From Saccharopolyspora elongata (GTDB lineage Bacteria > Actinomycetota > Actinomycetes > Mycobacteriales > Pseudonocardiaceae): 64,000 nucleotides of DNA. Shown piece by piece: positions 8,333 through 17,404 of this stretch; position 1 is the first letter of the stretch, and every line of letters begins with the position of its first letter. The translations under genes were made by a program, and so were the position numbers. The notes under the pieces were generated by a model. It was given only the letters and a program-made list of their open reading frames with translations. It ran no database searches and was not told the origin of the DNA. The stretch spans positions 1 to 64,000 of the forward strand of contig NZ_SMKW01000052.1 in the NCBI RefSeq assembly GCF_004348985.1, in the 5' to 3' direction.

Positions 8333-9354
8333 CGGGTGCCTCCTCGCAGGATCGCGCCCACGCCGCCCTGGCCGGGCGGTGGCATCGGGGCGCCGGGGGC
8401 GAGCAGCTGCACGACGGTGCCCGGCACGTCGAGCGTGCCGTTGAACATCAGGCAGTCGCCGGGCGCGGCCTGCTGGAACAACCCGTAGAACCGGCGCAGC
8501 GACTGCACCGTGGTGCCGATGCTGCCGTCCAGGGCCTGCAGATCCGCCAGCACCGGCCGGAACTGCTCGACCTGCGTGGTCAGGGACTCGTCGGTCTGGT
8601 CCAGCAGGGCGGCGGTGGCGTTGCTCAGCGACGCGGTGTCGTCCAGCAGCGCGGTGAACCGCTCGCGCTCGGCCAGCAGCGCGTCGATCGCGGGCCGGAC
8701 CTGCGTCAGCGCCGCGTCCAGGACGGCCTGGTTCTCCGCCAGGTGCCGCGAGGTGGCGTGCACCGAATCGATCAGCCCGGTGAGCTCGTCGCGGTGCCGG
8801 TCCAGCGAGGTCAGGATGTGCTCCAACCGGCCCAGCAGGTCCCGCGTCTGCTGCTCGCGGCCGGCGAGCGCGGTGTTGAGCTCGGTGACGATGGTCCGCG
8901 CCTGGTCCAGCCCGGAGCCGTTGAGCAGGGTGGCGACCGCGGCGAGCGCGTTCTCGACGTCCGGGCCCCGGGAGGTCCGCTCGATCGGGATGACCGACCC
9001 GTCGCCGAGCACCTCGCCATCCGATGTGGACGGTGGTTGCAGGATGACGAACTCCTCGCCCAGCGGGGAGGCCAGCTCCAGGCGCGCGGTGGTGCCGGCG
9101 GGCAGGCGGACGTCCTGGTCGATGTCGAGCGTCACGACGGCGCGGAAGTCCGTGGTGCCGATGTCCGACACCCGGCCCACCACGGCCTGCCCGACCCGCA
9201 CCGCGCCGCCCATCGGCAGCCGCCCGGCGTCGGAGAACACCGCGGTGACCTGGTACCCGGAACCGCCGTCGCCGACCGGCAGGTTCTGCAGGCTCAGCCC
9301 GCACGAGCTGGTCAGGAGCACCGCCGCGAGCATCGCGGGCGCAGACCGGTTCAT
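8329..9354 (-). CDS. mceE: Mce family lipoprotein MceE (LprK-like)
   Basis: Fifth Mce subunit, 341 residues. In actinobacterial operons this position is usually the lipoprotein. Here the signal MNRSAPAMLAAVLLTSSCGL ends in a cysteine at residue 19, a plausible though not perfect lipobox (TSSC). The MlaD domain (about 36-118) contains GGAVRVGQAVVGRVSDI and the long helical Mce region follows. ATG 9354 overlaps the mceD stop by 4 nt. It is inferred to be membrane-anchored and part of the lipid tunnel. Confidence 0.88.
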   Translation of the reverse strand: MNRSAPAMLAAVLLTSSCGLSLQNLPVGDGGSGYQVTAVFSDAGRLPMGGAVRVGQAVVGRVSDIGTTDFRAVVTLDIDQDVRLPAGTTARLELASPLGEEFVILQPPSTSDGEVLGDGSVIPIERTSRGPDVENALAAVATLLNGSGLDQARTIVTELNTALAGREQQTRDLLGRLEHILTSLDRHRDELTGLIDSVHATSRHLAENQAVLDAALTQVRPAIDALLAERERFTALLDDTASLSNATAALLDQTDESLTTQVEQFRPVLADLQALDGSIGTTVQSLRRFYGLFQQAAPGDCLMFNGTLDVPGTVVQLLAPGAPMPPPGQGGVGAILRGGTR

Positions 9355-10424
9355 CGGCCACCTCCGAGCAGTGCGCGCAGGGGTTCGACGTCCGGCGGGA
9401 ACGGGACGGGGTTGGTGATGCCCGCTCCGGTGCACAGCGGCAGTGGCAGCCGGCGGCACAGCTGCGCGGTGGTGTCGAACTGGCTGAGGTTGGCGGAGAT
9501 GTTCAGCCGCAGCCGGAGGCGTTCGTCCTCGGTGATCGCGCGGTCGAAGTTGTCCATCGTCAGCGGCATCGTGTCCAGCGTTTCGGCGAGTTCCTGCTGC
9601 CGGGCGGCCAGCGTGCCGGTGAGCTGGGCGAGCCTGCCGACGTCGCCGCCGAGCTGTTCGCCGTGCTGTCGCAGCAGGCCGTCGACGGCGACCAGCACGT
9701 TGGAGAGCTTGCCGATGGCGTCGCCGATCTCCTGTTGCTGCGCCTGGAAATCCGCTCCCGCTTGCGCGGTCGAGGCGGCCAGTGACTCCACGGTGCCCCG
9801 GTGCTGGACGAGGACCTGCACGAGACGGTCCAGGTTCTTCAGCAGCGCGCCGAGATCGCCGCTGCCGCCGGCCAGCACCTCGCTGGCCCGCGCGACGTTG
9901 GTGATCGCGTCGCGGATCTGCGGGCCCTGCCCGTCCAGCGCCGACGCGCTGCTGCGCAGCAACCGGTCGAGCACGCCGGGATCGCCACCCGACGGGCCGA
10001 CGGCGCTCAGCAGGGCGTCCAGCGACTTCGCGAGCTGGTCGAACCGGATGGGGGAGCGGGTGCGCTCCACCGGGATCACCGCGCCGTCGGCCAGCCGGGG
10101 CCCGCCGGTGTAGGCGGGGCCGAGCTCGACGTAGCGGTCGCTGATGATCGCCGGGCTCATGATGTAGGCCTGCGCGTCGGCGGGCAGCGCGATGTCCGCG
10201 GGCATGCTCATCCGCACCCGCACCGTCGCGCCCTGCGGCTGCACCGACTCGACCCGGCCGACCTCGACGCCGAGGATCGCGACGCGGTTGCCGGGGAAGA
10301 TGCCGTCCGCGAGGGCGAAATCGGCCGAGATCTCCAGATCGGCGCGGGGCGCCAGCACGCCGAACCAGCCGCCGGTGACGAGCGCGACCAGCACGACGCA
10401 CGCGATCAGCGTTCTTCGGCTCAT
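9351..10424 (-). CDS. mceD: Mce family protein MceD
   Basis: Fourth Mce subunit, 357 residues. It has an N-terminal signal-anchor (about 5-24), an MlaD domain (about 35-115: GNRVAILGVEVGRVESV), then a long helical region and a C-terminal CRRLPLPLCTG segment. It overlaps mceC and mceE by 4 nt. Together with the other subunits it should form the shuttle through the envelope that feeds lipids to the YrbE permeases. Confidence 0.88.
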   Translation of the reverse strand: MSRRTLIACVVLVALVTGGWFGVLAPRADLEISADFALADGIFPGNRVAILGVEVGRVESVQPQGATVRVRMSMPADIALPADAQAYIMSPAIISDRYVELGPAYTGGPRLADGAVIPVERTRSPIRFDQLAKSLDALLSAVGPSGGDPGVLDRLLRSSASALDGQGPQIRDAITNVARASEVLAGGSGDLGALLKNLDRLVQVLVQHRGTVESLAASTAQAGADFQAQQQEIGDAIGKLSNVLVAVDGLLRQHGEQLGGDVGRLAQLTGTLAARQQELAETLDTMPLTMDNFDRAITEDERLRLRLNISANLSQFDTTAQLCRRLPLPLCTGAGITNPVPFPPDVEPLRALLGGGR

Positions 10425-11398
10425 CGGCACCCCTTGAACAGCCCGGCGGCGCACAGCACGTTGTCCGGGACCGGGCCCAGCGGCGCGGTGACCTCGCCCC
10501 ACGGGCCGTTGCCGGTGGCGTTGGTCAGGTAGCGGCTGGCCGGACCGAGTCGCCGCAGGCTCTCGTCGATGGCCTGGTCGTTGCGCGCCAGCGAGTCGGT
10601 CAGCGCGTGCAGGTCCGCCAGCAGCGGATCGAGGACGTCCCGGTTCTCCCGGAACAACCGGTCCAGCTGGTCGGTGATGGTGTGCACGTCGGTGATGAGC
10701 TGGCGGATCACGGCCCGGCGCTGTTGTAGCGCGTCGACGATCAGCTGTGCGTCGCCGAGCAACGCGACCAGCGTGTCCTGCTGCTCGACCAGCGTCGTGG
10801 TCAGCATTTGCGTGCCGCGCAGCAGTTCCTGCACCTGCGCGCCGCGTTCCCCGACGATCGCCGATGCGGCCGCGATGCCGCCCAGCGCGTCGCCGAGCAG
10901 CCGCGGGTCGTCCGGCGACACCTCGTCGAGGGTGTCGATCATGGCGCGCAGCTGCGGGAGGTCCAGGCCCTCGGCGGTGGACTTCGCGGCCGTCTGGATT
11001 TCGTCGAGGCTGTAGGGCACCGAGGTGTGCGACAGCGCGATGGTGTCGCCGGGCGAGAGCCGGCCGGGACCGGCGGAATCCACGCTCAGGTAACGGGTTC
11101 CGAGCACCGTGCGCAGCTTGATCGCGGCGCGGGTGTCGCGGCCCAGGGCGTGCGCGTCGTCGAGCCGGAACGACACGCGCACCCGGTCCCCGGCCAGCGC
11201 CACCTCGGTCACCCGGCCCGCGGGCACCCCGGCGACCATGACCTGCGTGCCCACCGAGAGCCCGGCGGCGTTGCCGAACTCCGCGTGGAACTCGTTGGTG
11301 CGCAACAGGAACAGCACGCGCGGTACGGCGACCGAACCGGCCAGCAGGAGCAGCACCACTACCGCGCCGATCGCGCCGTTGACCAGCACCTTCCTCAT
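10421..11398 (-). CDS. mceC: Mce family protein MceC
   Basis: Third Mce subunit, 325 residues. A transmembrane helix (about 8-29), an MlaD domain (about 40-118: VGTQVMVAGVPAGRVTEVAL) and a helical tunnel region ending in CAAGLFKGCR are visible. ATG 11398 is preferred over GTG 11404 because it overlaps the mceB stop as ATGA, the pattern of the rest of the operon. The terminal cysteines are typical of Mce proteins. Confidence 0.88.
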   Translation of the reverse strand: MRKVLVNGAIGAVVVLLLLAGSVAVPRVLFLLRTNEFHAEFGNAAGLSVGTQVMVAGVPAGRVTEVALAGDRVRVSFRLDDAHALGRDTRAAIKLRTVLGTRYLSVDSAGPGRLSPGDTIALSHTSVPYSLDEIQTAAKSTAEGLDLPQLRAMIDTLDEVSPDDPRLLGDALGGIAAASAIVGERGAQVQELLRGTQMLTTTLVEQQDTLVALLGDAQLIVDALQQRRAVIRQLITDVHTITDQLDRLFRENRDVLDPLLADLHALTDSLARNDQAIDESLRRLGPASRYLTNATGNGPWGEVTAPLGPVPDNVLCAAGLFKGCR

Positions 11399-12396
11399 CG
11401 GCACACCTCCGTGTGCGGGCCCACGCCCAGCTCGATGGGATCACCGGCGACGTAGACGCTGAGGTTGCAGAGGTAGACGTTCGCCCATGACCCGTAGCTG
11501 GTGGTGCGGTTGAGGGTGCCGAGGAACGCGGGCATCTCCTGCACGGCGCCGTCGATCTGCTGCTGGTTGCGCACCAGCATCGCGGTGATCTCCCGCACCG
11601 AACGCACATCGCGGGACAGGCCCGGCCCGAGATCGCCGAGCAGCTCCGCCAGCGAGCGGGCCACCGCCGAACCGCTGTCGATGGCGGCCGTGATCTGCTC
11701 GCGGCTGGCGGCGGTCTCCGAGGCCAGCCGGGCCAGCCCGTCGACCAGGCCGCGCAGCTCGTCACGCCGCTGGTTCATGGTGCCCAGCACGGCGTTGAGG
11801 TTGTCGATGACCTCGCCGATGACCTCGTCGCGGCCGGCGATGGCGGCGGTCAGCGAGACGATCCGCGACAGCAGCGCGTTGACGGTGCCCCCTTCGCCCT
11901 GGAAGACCGCGACGATCTCGGCCGCCAGCTGGTTGACCTGCCCCGGCTCCAGGGCCTCGAACAGCGGCTTGAACCCGTTGAACAGCGCGGTGAGGTCCAG
12001 CGCCGGGCGGGTGCGCTCGACCGGGATCGTCGCGCCGGCCGGCAACGGCGGCCCGCCCTGACCCGGGGTGAGCGAGAGCGCCCGGGCGCCGGTGAGGTCC
12101 GCGTAGCGGACGACGGCCAGTCCCGAGGCGGGAATCCGCTGGTCGGCGGCCACGTCGAAGGACACCTGCGCGAGGCCGTCGCGGGCGGCCACCTCGGCGA
12201 CCTCGCCGACCCGCACCCCGGCGACGGTCACGGCGCTGCCCGGCTGCAGCCCCGTCACGTCGGTGAAAACCGCGTGGTAGGTCACCGACGGGCCGGTCAT
12301 CGGATCGGTCAGGGTGTTCACCACGACCACGCCGGAGAACACCGACGCGGTGACGAAAGCGGCAAGCCGGATCAGGGCGGACCGAGCTGTCTTCAC
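11395..12396 (-). CDS. mceB: Mce family protein MceB
   Basis: Second Mce subunit, 333 residues. GTG start overlapping mceA by 4 nt. It has a signal-anchor (about 9-29), an MlaD domain (about 36-116: GSAVTVAGVRVGEVAEVAA), a helical region and a C-terminal domain with YLCNLSVYVAGD and a final cysteine (TEVCR). The family role is transport of sterols, fatty acids or other lipids across the envelope. The substrate cannot be told from this sequence. Confidence 0.88.
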   Translation of the reverse strand: MKTARSALIRLAAFVTASVFSGVVVVNTLTDPMTGPSVTYHAVFTDVTGLQPGSAVTVAGVRVGEVAEVAARDGLAQVSFDVAADQRIPASGLAVVRYADLTGARALSLTPGQGGPPLPAGATIPVERTRPALDLTALFNGFKPLFEALEPGQVNQLAAEIVAVFQGEGGTVNALLSRIVSLTAAIAGRDEVIGEVIDNLNAVLGTMNQRRDELRGLVDGLARLASETAASREQITAAIDSGSAVARSLAELLGDLGPGLSRDVRSVREITAMLVRNQQQIDGAVQEMPAFLGTLNRTTSYGSWANVYLCNLSVYVAGDPIELGVGPHTEVCR

Positions 12397-13601
12397 GGCG
12401 TGACGACCTCCGATCCGCGCACCACCGGGCCCAGCAGCAGGCCCAGCACGTCGGGCGACGGCGGGGCCGCAGCGGGCGGGACGGGCAGCAGCGGCGCCAG
12501 CTGCCGCATCGCGTCGAGCTCCTGCGGGCCGCCCACCGGCCCGATCGGCCCGTGAGGCTGATCCGCACCGCAGTTCGGCCCGGCCAGCCCGGGGTAGCGG
12601 GGGCAGTCCGCGGACGAGTACGGGTACGGGCGATCCAGGGTGCCGGACATGCGGATCTTCAGGAATCCGGTGGCGAAGGCGCGATTCGCCCCGTCGAGGA
12701 ACGCGTCCAGGCCGCCGACCCCGTCGCGCACCGCGTCGGGATACCGGCCGACGACCTCGGCGATCGGGTCGGTGGCGCGCACGAGGTGGATGATGCGCTG
12801 CGCGTTCTCGTCGACGAACCGCTGCGACCGGTCGGTGAACGCGAGCCCTGCGCCGAGCAGGTCGCCGATCGCCTGCTTGCGCTGCACGATCGTGCCCGAC
12901 AACGCGACCGCGTTGTCCAATGCCCGCACCGCATCCGGTGTCGCGGCGGCGATGTCCGCGCCGAGAGCGGAGATCGCGTCCACGTCCTCGCCGAGGTCGT
13001 CGAAGGGCGGTCCTGAGGTCAGCTGTGCGGCGTCGTCGAGCACGCTGCCCAGCTGGGCGCCCCTGCCGCGCAGCGCTTCGGCGAGCGCAGACAACGCGAC
13101 CTGCAGCCGGGCCGGTTGCAGGGAATCGACCAGCTCGTAGAGGCGGGTGTACGCGTGGTAGAGCTGCATCGTCGGGCGGGAGTCGTCCGCCGGGACCTCC
13201 GTCCCGGCAGCCAGCGCGGTGCCGCCGGGCGATTCGGGGGCGATGAGGTCCAGGTACTGGTCGCCGAAGACGGTGCGCGGCATCAGCCGCACCCGGACAT
13301 CGCCCGGGATGGCGGCCAGCTCGTCGGGATCCAGCCGCAGCGTCAGCCGCGAACCGCCGGAGCCGGGCTCCACTCCGGCGAGCCGTCCGACCCGGACACC
13401 GCGGTACTGCACCGGTGTTTCCGGCCGGATCAGCCCGGCGGCAGCGGGCAGCACAGTGGTGACCTCGGGGTCGGACCGGAACGCCCCGGCGCCGCCGAGC
13501 ACCGTCGCGGTCGCGGCGACGAAAAGCACGAGCAGCGCGACGAATCCGCGCACGGCCAGCACGTTGCGGCGTCGTGCTGCTGATCGTCGCGGCCCGGCCA
13601 C
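12393..13601 (-). CDS. mceA: Mce family protein MceA
   Basis: First Mce subunit, 402 residues. GTG start 2 nt after the yrbEB stop. It has an Arg-rich N terminus (RRSAARRR), a transmembrane helix (about 17-38), an MlaD domain (about 48-125: YRGVRVGRLAGVEPG) and a long helical domain. The Pro/Gly-rich C terminus (about 320-400) includes two cysteines in SSADCPRYPGLAGPNC. It is co-transcribed with all other mce genes here. Confidence 0.88.
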   Translation of the reverse strand: MAGPRRSAARRRNVLAVRGFVALLVLFVAATATVLGGAGAFRSDPEVTTVLPAAAGLIRPETPVQYRGVRVGRLAGVEPGSGGSRLTLRLDPDELAAIPGDVRVRLMPRTVFGDQYLDLIAPESPGGTALAAGTEVPADDSRPTMQLYHAYTRLYELVDSLQPARLQVALSALAEALRGRGAQLGSVLDDAAQLTSGPPFDDLGEDVDAISALGADIAAATPDAVRALDNAVALSGTIVQRKQAIGDLLGAGLAFTDRSQRFVDENAQRIIHLVRATDPIAEVVGRYPDAVRDGVGGLDAFLDGANRAFATGFLKIRMSGTLDRPYPYSSADCPRYPGLAGPNCGADQPHGPIGPVGGPQELDAMRQLAPLLPVPPAAAPPSPDVLGLLLGPVVRGSEVVTP

Positions 13602-13603
13602 CG

Positions 13604-14425
13604 CTACATCCCCAAGGCCGGCAGCGTCGGGCGCACTCCCCAGAACGCGATGCTCAGCAGCACGTCGGCGACGGTGATGGCGACGATGCTGGTGCGCAGC
13701 GCGCGCCCGGCGGCCTTCCCGACGCCCTCCGGACCGCCGGCGGCGTAGTAGCCGTACGCGCAGTGCACCAGCGTCACGACGACCGCGAACGCCACGGCCT
13801 TGAGCAGCGAGAACAGCACGTCCTCCGGTGTCAGGACGAGCCGGAAGTAGTAGTTGTAGGTGCCTTCGGAAACGCCGTTGATGGACACGACCGCGACCCC
13901 GGTGGCCAGGTAGGAGGCGAACAACCCCACCAAGTACAGCGGAATGACCGACAGGAACGCCGCCACCATCCGGGTGCTCACCAGGTAGGGCAGCGAACGC
14001 ACCGACATCGCCTCCAGCGCGTCGATCTCCTCGGCGATGCGCATCGCGCCGAGCTGCGCGGTGAAGCCGGTGCCGACCTTCGCGGCGAGCGCGATGCTGG
14101 CCACCAGCGGGGCGATCTCCCGGGTGTTCACCAGCGCCGCCGCCAGCCCGGTCATGGGGGACAGGCCCAGCAGGTCCAGGCCGCGGTGCCCCTCCAGGCC
14201 CACCTGGGTGCTGGAGACGAACGACATCGCGAACACGACGCCGATGGTGCCGCCGCCGGCCAGCAGTGATGCCGAACCCAGGCTGATCTCGCCGACCAGC
14301 CGGACCACGTCGCGCCGATACCGGCGCAGCACGTGCGGAATCGCCGCGATCGCCCGGAGGTAGCAGGTGAAGTGCAGCCCCACCGCGGCGAGCACGTCCA
14401 CGATGGAGCGCGACCGGGGCGCCAT
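13604..14425 (-). CDS. yrbEB: MlaE-type ABC permease YrbEB
   Basis: Second permease (273 residues) of the Mce importer, an MlaE/YrbE-type integral membrane protein with about five to six helices. Family markers are the conserved cytoplasmic EIDALEAM segment at about 135-142 and the GGPEGVGKAAGRAL region near the C terminus. It overlaps yrbEA by TGATG-type overlap (ATG 14423-14425). The cognate ATPase (MceG/Mkl) is usually encoded elsewhere and is not in this window. Confidence 0.9.
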   Translation of the reverse strand: MAPRSRSIVDVLAAVGLHFTCYLRAIAAIPHVLRRYRRDVVRLVGEISLGSASLLAGGGTIGVVFAMSFVSSTQVGLEGHRGLDLLGLSPMTGLAAALVNTREIAPLVASIALAAKVGTGFTAQLGAMRIAEEIDALEAMSVRSLPYLVSTRMVAAFLSVIPLYLVGLFASYLATGVAVVSINGVSEGTYNYYFRLVLTPEDVLFSLLKAVAFAVVVTLVHCAYGYYAAGGPEGVGKAAGRALRTSIVAITVADVLLSIAFWGVRPTLPALGM

Positions 14426-15234
14426 CAGTACTCCCCCTTGGCGGGGACGAGCACCGGGTACAGCTCGGTGATCACCGTGTTCGCGACGAAGACCAGGATG
14501 AACGAGATCACCACGGCCTCGTTGACCGCCGTGCCGACGCCGCCCGGACCGCCCTTGGCGGTCAGCCCCTTGAAGCAGGACACCAGCGCGGTGAGCACCG
14601 CGAACACGGCGGCCTTCAGCAGCGCGACGACGAAGTCCGGCACCCGGGAGAACTGGGTCAGCGTGCGCAGGAACGCGCCCGGCGCGTCGCCGAGCACCCA
14701 CACCTGGAACAGGAAAGTGGTGGCGATGCCGACGAGCAGCACGATGCAGGCCAGCAGCGCGTTGACCACGGCCGCGGCCACCACGCGCGGCACCACCAGG
14801 CGCTCGATGACCGGCAGCGCCATGACCTCCAGGGCGTCGACCTCGTCGCGGATCTTGCGGGCGCCCAGGTCGGAGCACATCGCCGAACCGCCGACGCCGG
14901 AGATCATCAGGGCGCAGATCAGCGGGGCGGCCTGGCCGACGATCACGAACGCCACCACCGCGCCGCCGTAGCCCTGCGCGCCGAGCTGCCCGGCCAGCGA
15001 GCCGACGTTCAGCGCGACCACCACGCCCAGCGGGATGGTCACCAGCAGCGCTGGAAGCGTGGTGACGGCGGCCAGGAACCAGGCCTGCTGCAGGAATTCC
15101 GTCCAGCTGAACCGGGCCCGGCGCACCGACCGGAAGGCGGCCGCGGCGGTGCGCACGGCGAAGTCGAGCAGCAGCCCGGCCTGCAGGAGGGCGTCGCTGA
15201 TCGGGCCTCGGACGGTGGGCAACCCCCGGTACAT
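14425..15234 (-). CDS. yrbEA: MlaE-type ABC permease YrbEA
   Basis: First gene of the mce operon, 269 residues, an MlaE-family permease. It carries the EVDALEVMALPVIERL signature, the GGPGGVGTAVNEAVV C-terminal motif and several hydrophobic helices. ATG 15234 starts MYRGLPTVRG. The divergent hopanoid operon begins 401 nt away, so its promoter lies in 15235-15635. Confidence 0.9.
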   Translation of the reverse strand: MYRGLPTVRGPISDALLQAGLLLDFAVRTAAAAFRSVRRARFSWTEFLQQAWFLAAVTTLPALLVTIPLGVVVALNVGSLAGQLGAQGYGGAVVAFVIVGQAAPLICALMISGVGGSAMCSDLGARKIRDEVDALEVMALPVIERLVVPRVVAAAVVNALLACIVLLVGIATTFLFQVWVLGDAPGAFLRTLTQFSRVPDFVVALLKAAVFAVLTALVSCFKGLTAKGGPGGVGTAVNEAVVISFILVFVANTVITELYPVLVPAKGEY

Positions 15235-15635
15235 CCCGCGCTCCCTCCCCGTGGGGATGGTTCAGGACATTGAACGAGCGTGCGGCTTCGTCGTTACGCG
15301 TGTTGCCAGGCTGATCTCGAAGATTGCGATCAACGCTGTGGGGTTGTCGACCCGATGTCAATGCCCGCCACCCGAATGCCGGTAAGCGCCGGAACCGCCC
15401 GCGGGAGCATGATCACCGGCGTCCGCGACCCGTACTGTCCACTGTGGCCTTAGCGTGCTCCGATCGGGTTTCGGCCCGTCGATTTTGAGTCCTATGTGGA
15501 TTGGCTCGGCCAGGTGTCGAACAACGTTACGAATCATGGGAAAACGGGTCGCGCGTTGCTCACCCTGCGGTGCCGCTGAGGTGCTCATACGATGCCGTTT
15601 GCGCCTCCTGCGCCGGCGGATAGGAGGAGGGGTCG
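15235..15635. promoter_or_regulatory. Divergent mce / hopanoid intergenic region
   Basis: This 401-nt gap separates the starts of yrbEA (minus) and hpnC (plus). It must hold both promoters. No clean -35/-10 pair is assigned. It contains one copy of a recurring palindrome (TCCACTGTGG, 15438-15447) and an anti-ribosome-binding-site hairpin just before hpnC. No convincing gene is seen in it. Confidence 0.6.
15604..15627 (+). promoter_or_regulatory. Hairpin that can mask the hpnC ribosome binding site
   Basis: CCTCCT (15604-15609) is perfectly complementary to AGGAGG (15622-15627), the Shine-Dalgarno sequence of hpnC, with a 12-nt loop. In the mRNA the stem would hide the site. Whether it is regulatory is inference. 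Confidence 0.4.
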
Positions 15636-16544
15636 ATGGTCTTGTCGCTGCCTGATGGCGCGGTGACCGGCGGGGATTCCGAACACGCGGACGGGATGCC
15701 ACGTTCGGGTGATTTTCCGCGCAGTGCCGCGGTGCTCGCCCGGATGCGGTCGGAGAACTTCCCGGTCGCCTCCCGGATCCTGCCGCGCGGGCTGCGGCGA
15801 CACCTGCACGCGCTGTACGGCTTCTTCCGGCTGGTCGACTACGCCGGGGACGAGGCGCCGGGCAACCGCGCCGCGCTGCTGGACTTCCTGGAAGTCGATC
15901 TCAAGCGCGCCTACCACGCAACGGCCCGGATCCCGATGCTGCAGGCGCTGACGCCCACGGTTGCCGAGTGTGCCATCCCGTACGACGTGCTGGTCAAGTT
16001 GATCGACGCCAACCGGCAGGACCAGCGGGTGCGGCGCTACCGCACCTTCACCGAGCTGCTCGACTACTGCGCGCTGTCGGCGAACCCGGTGGGCGAAGCG
16101 GTGCTGCACGTCTTCGGGCGCGCCGAACCCACGCTGATCACGCTGTCGGACCGGGTGTGCAGCGCGTTGCAGGTCCTGGAGCACTGCCAGGACATCGCCG
16201 AGGACTACCAGCAGGACCGGGTGTACCTGCCGACCGAGGACATGCGCCGCTTCGGCTGCCAGGAGCAGGACCTGCTCGCCAACCGCGCCTCGACGCGGCT
16301 GTGCGGGCTGATCAGGTACGAGGTGGACCGCGCGCGCCGGATGCTCGAAGCAGGTGCGCCGCTGGTCGGCGAGCTGTCCGGGATGGCCCGGGTGGCGGTC
16401 GCCGGCTACGTCGCGGGCGGCCGCGCCACCGCGGCCGCGTTCTCCGCGGCGAAGCACGACCCGCTGCGCGTGGACGTGCGGCCGGGGCGGTGGCGCACGT
16501 TCGCCGAATGGGGGCGGTTGTACGTGTTGGGGGGAACCTGGTGA
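15636..16544 (+). CDS. hpnC: Hydroxysqualene synthase HpnC
   Basis: A trans-isoprenyl diphosphate synthase of the squalene/phytoene synthase family, 302 residues. In the HpnCDE route it converts presqualene diphosphate to hydroxysqualene. It shows the N-terminal SRILPRGLRRHLHALYGFFRLVDYAGDE segment with the first Asp motif and the second motif CQDIAEDYQQDRVYLP at about 188-203. A strong AGGAGG lies 8 nt upstream of ATG 15636. Assignment as HpnC rather than HpnD rests on sequence character and its place as first gene of the set. It overlaps hpnD by 4 nt. Confidence 0.88.
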   Translation: MVLSLPDGAVTGGDSEHADGMPRSGDFPRSAAVLARMRSENFPVASRILPRGLRRHLHALYGFFRLVDYAGDEAPGNRAALLDFLEVDLKRAYHATARIPMLQALTPTVAECAIPYDVLVKLIDANRQDQRVRRYRTFTELLDYCALSANPVGEAVLHVFGRAEPTLITLSDRVCSALQVLEHCQDIAEDYQQDRVYLPTEDMRRFGCQEQDLLANRASTRLCGLIRYEVDRARRMLEAGAPLVGELSGMARVAVAGYVAGGRATAAAFSAAKHDPLRVDVRPGRWRTFAEWGRLYVLGGTW

Positions 16545-17404
16545 CCGATTGGGCCCGGATTCGGGACGCCTACCTGGAGTGCGAGCGGATCACCCGGGAA
16601 CAGGCGCGGAACTTCTCCTACGGGATCCGCCTGCTGCCCGTGCCGAAGCGGCGGGCGCTGTCGGCCGTCTACGCCTTCGCCCGCCGCGTCGACGACATCG
16701 GCGACGGCGATCTGCCGAGAGACGAGAAGCTGCGGCGGCTCAAGGACGCCCGCCGGGCCGTCCACGCGGCTAGCACCGACGCCGCCGACCCGGTGCTGGT
16801 GGCGCTTGCGGACTCCGCCGCGCGCCTGCCGGTGCCGCTGGCGGCTTTCGACGAGCTCATCGACGGCTGCGAGGCCGACGTCCGCGGCGTGCGGTACGGC
16901 ACCTTCGAGGAGCTGCTGCACTACTGCCGGTGCGTGGCGGGCTCGATCGGGCGGCTGTCGTTGGGCGTGTTCGGCACCATCGATCCCGCCATCGCAGAGG
17001 CGCGCGCTGACGCGCTCGGCGTCGCCCTTCAGCTGACCAACATCCTGCGCGACGTCCGCGAGGACCAGCTGTCCGGCCGGGTCTACCTGCCCGCCGACGA
17101 CCTGGCGCGGTTCGGCGTCCGGCTGGAGCCGGGCAACGGCGCGGTCGAGGACCCGCAGCGGTGGGACGGGCTGATCCGCTTCCAGGCCGCCCGCGCCGAG
17201 CAGTGGTACGCCGAGGGGCTCCGCCTGCTGCCCATGCTCGACCGGCGCAGCCGGGCGTGCTGCGCGTCGATGGCCGGCATCTACCACGAGTTGCTGGCAC
17301 GCATCGCCGCCGACCCGCGCGCCGCGCTGGAGCAGCGGACCTCACTGTCCGGCTGGCGGAAGGCGGGCGTCGCGGCGCGGTCGCTGGCGGGGATGGCGCC
17401 GTGA
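16541..17404 (+). CDS. hpnD: Presqualene diphosphate synthase HpnD
   Basis: A squalene/phytoene-synthase family enzyme (287 residues) that condenses two farnesyl diphosphates into presqualene diphosphate. Typical features are ARNFSYGIRLLP, AFARRVDDIGDG (first Asp-rich motif) and LTNILRDVREDQLSGRVYLP (second motif). The GTG start sits in GTGA with the hpnC stop; the next gene begins the same way. It precedes HpnC in the pathway although it lies second in the operon. Confidence 0.9.
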   Translation: MTDWARIRDAYLECERITREQARNFSYGIRLLPVPKRRALSAVYAFARRVDDIGDGDLPRDEKLRRLKDARRAVHAASTDAADPVLVALADSAARLPVPLAAFDELIDGCEADVRGVRYGTFEELLHYCRCVAGSIGRLSLGVFGTIDPAIAEARADALGVALQLTNILRDVREDQLSGRVYLPADDLARFGVRLEPGNGAVEDPQRWDGLIRFQAARAEQWYAEGLRLLPMLDRRSRACCASMAGIYHELLARIAADPRAALEQRTSLSGWRKAGVAARSLAGMAP

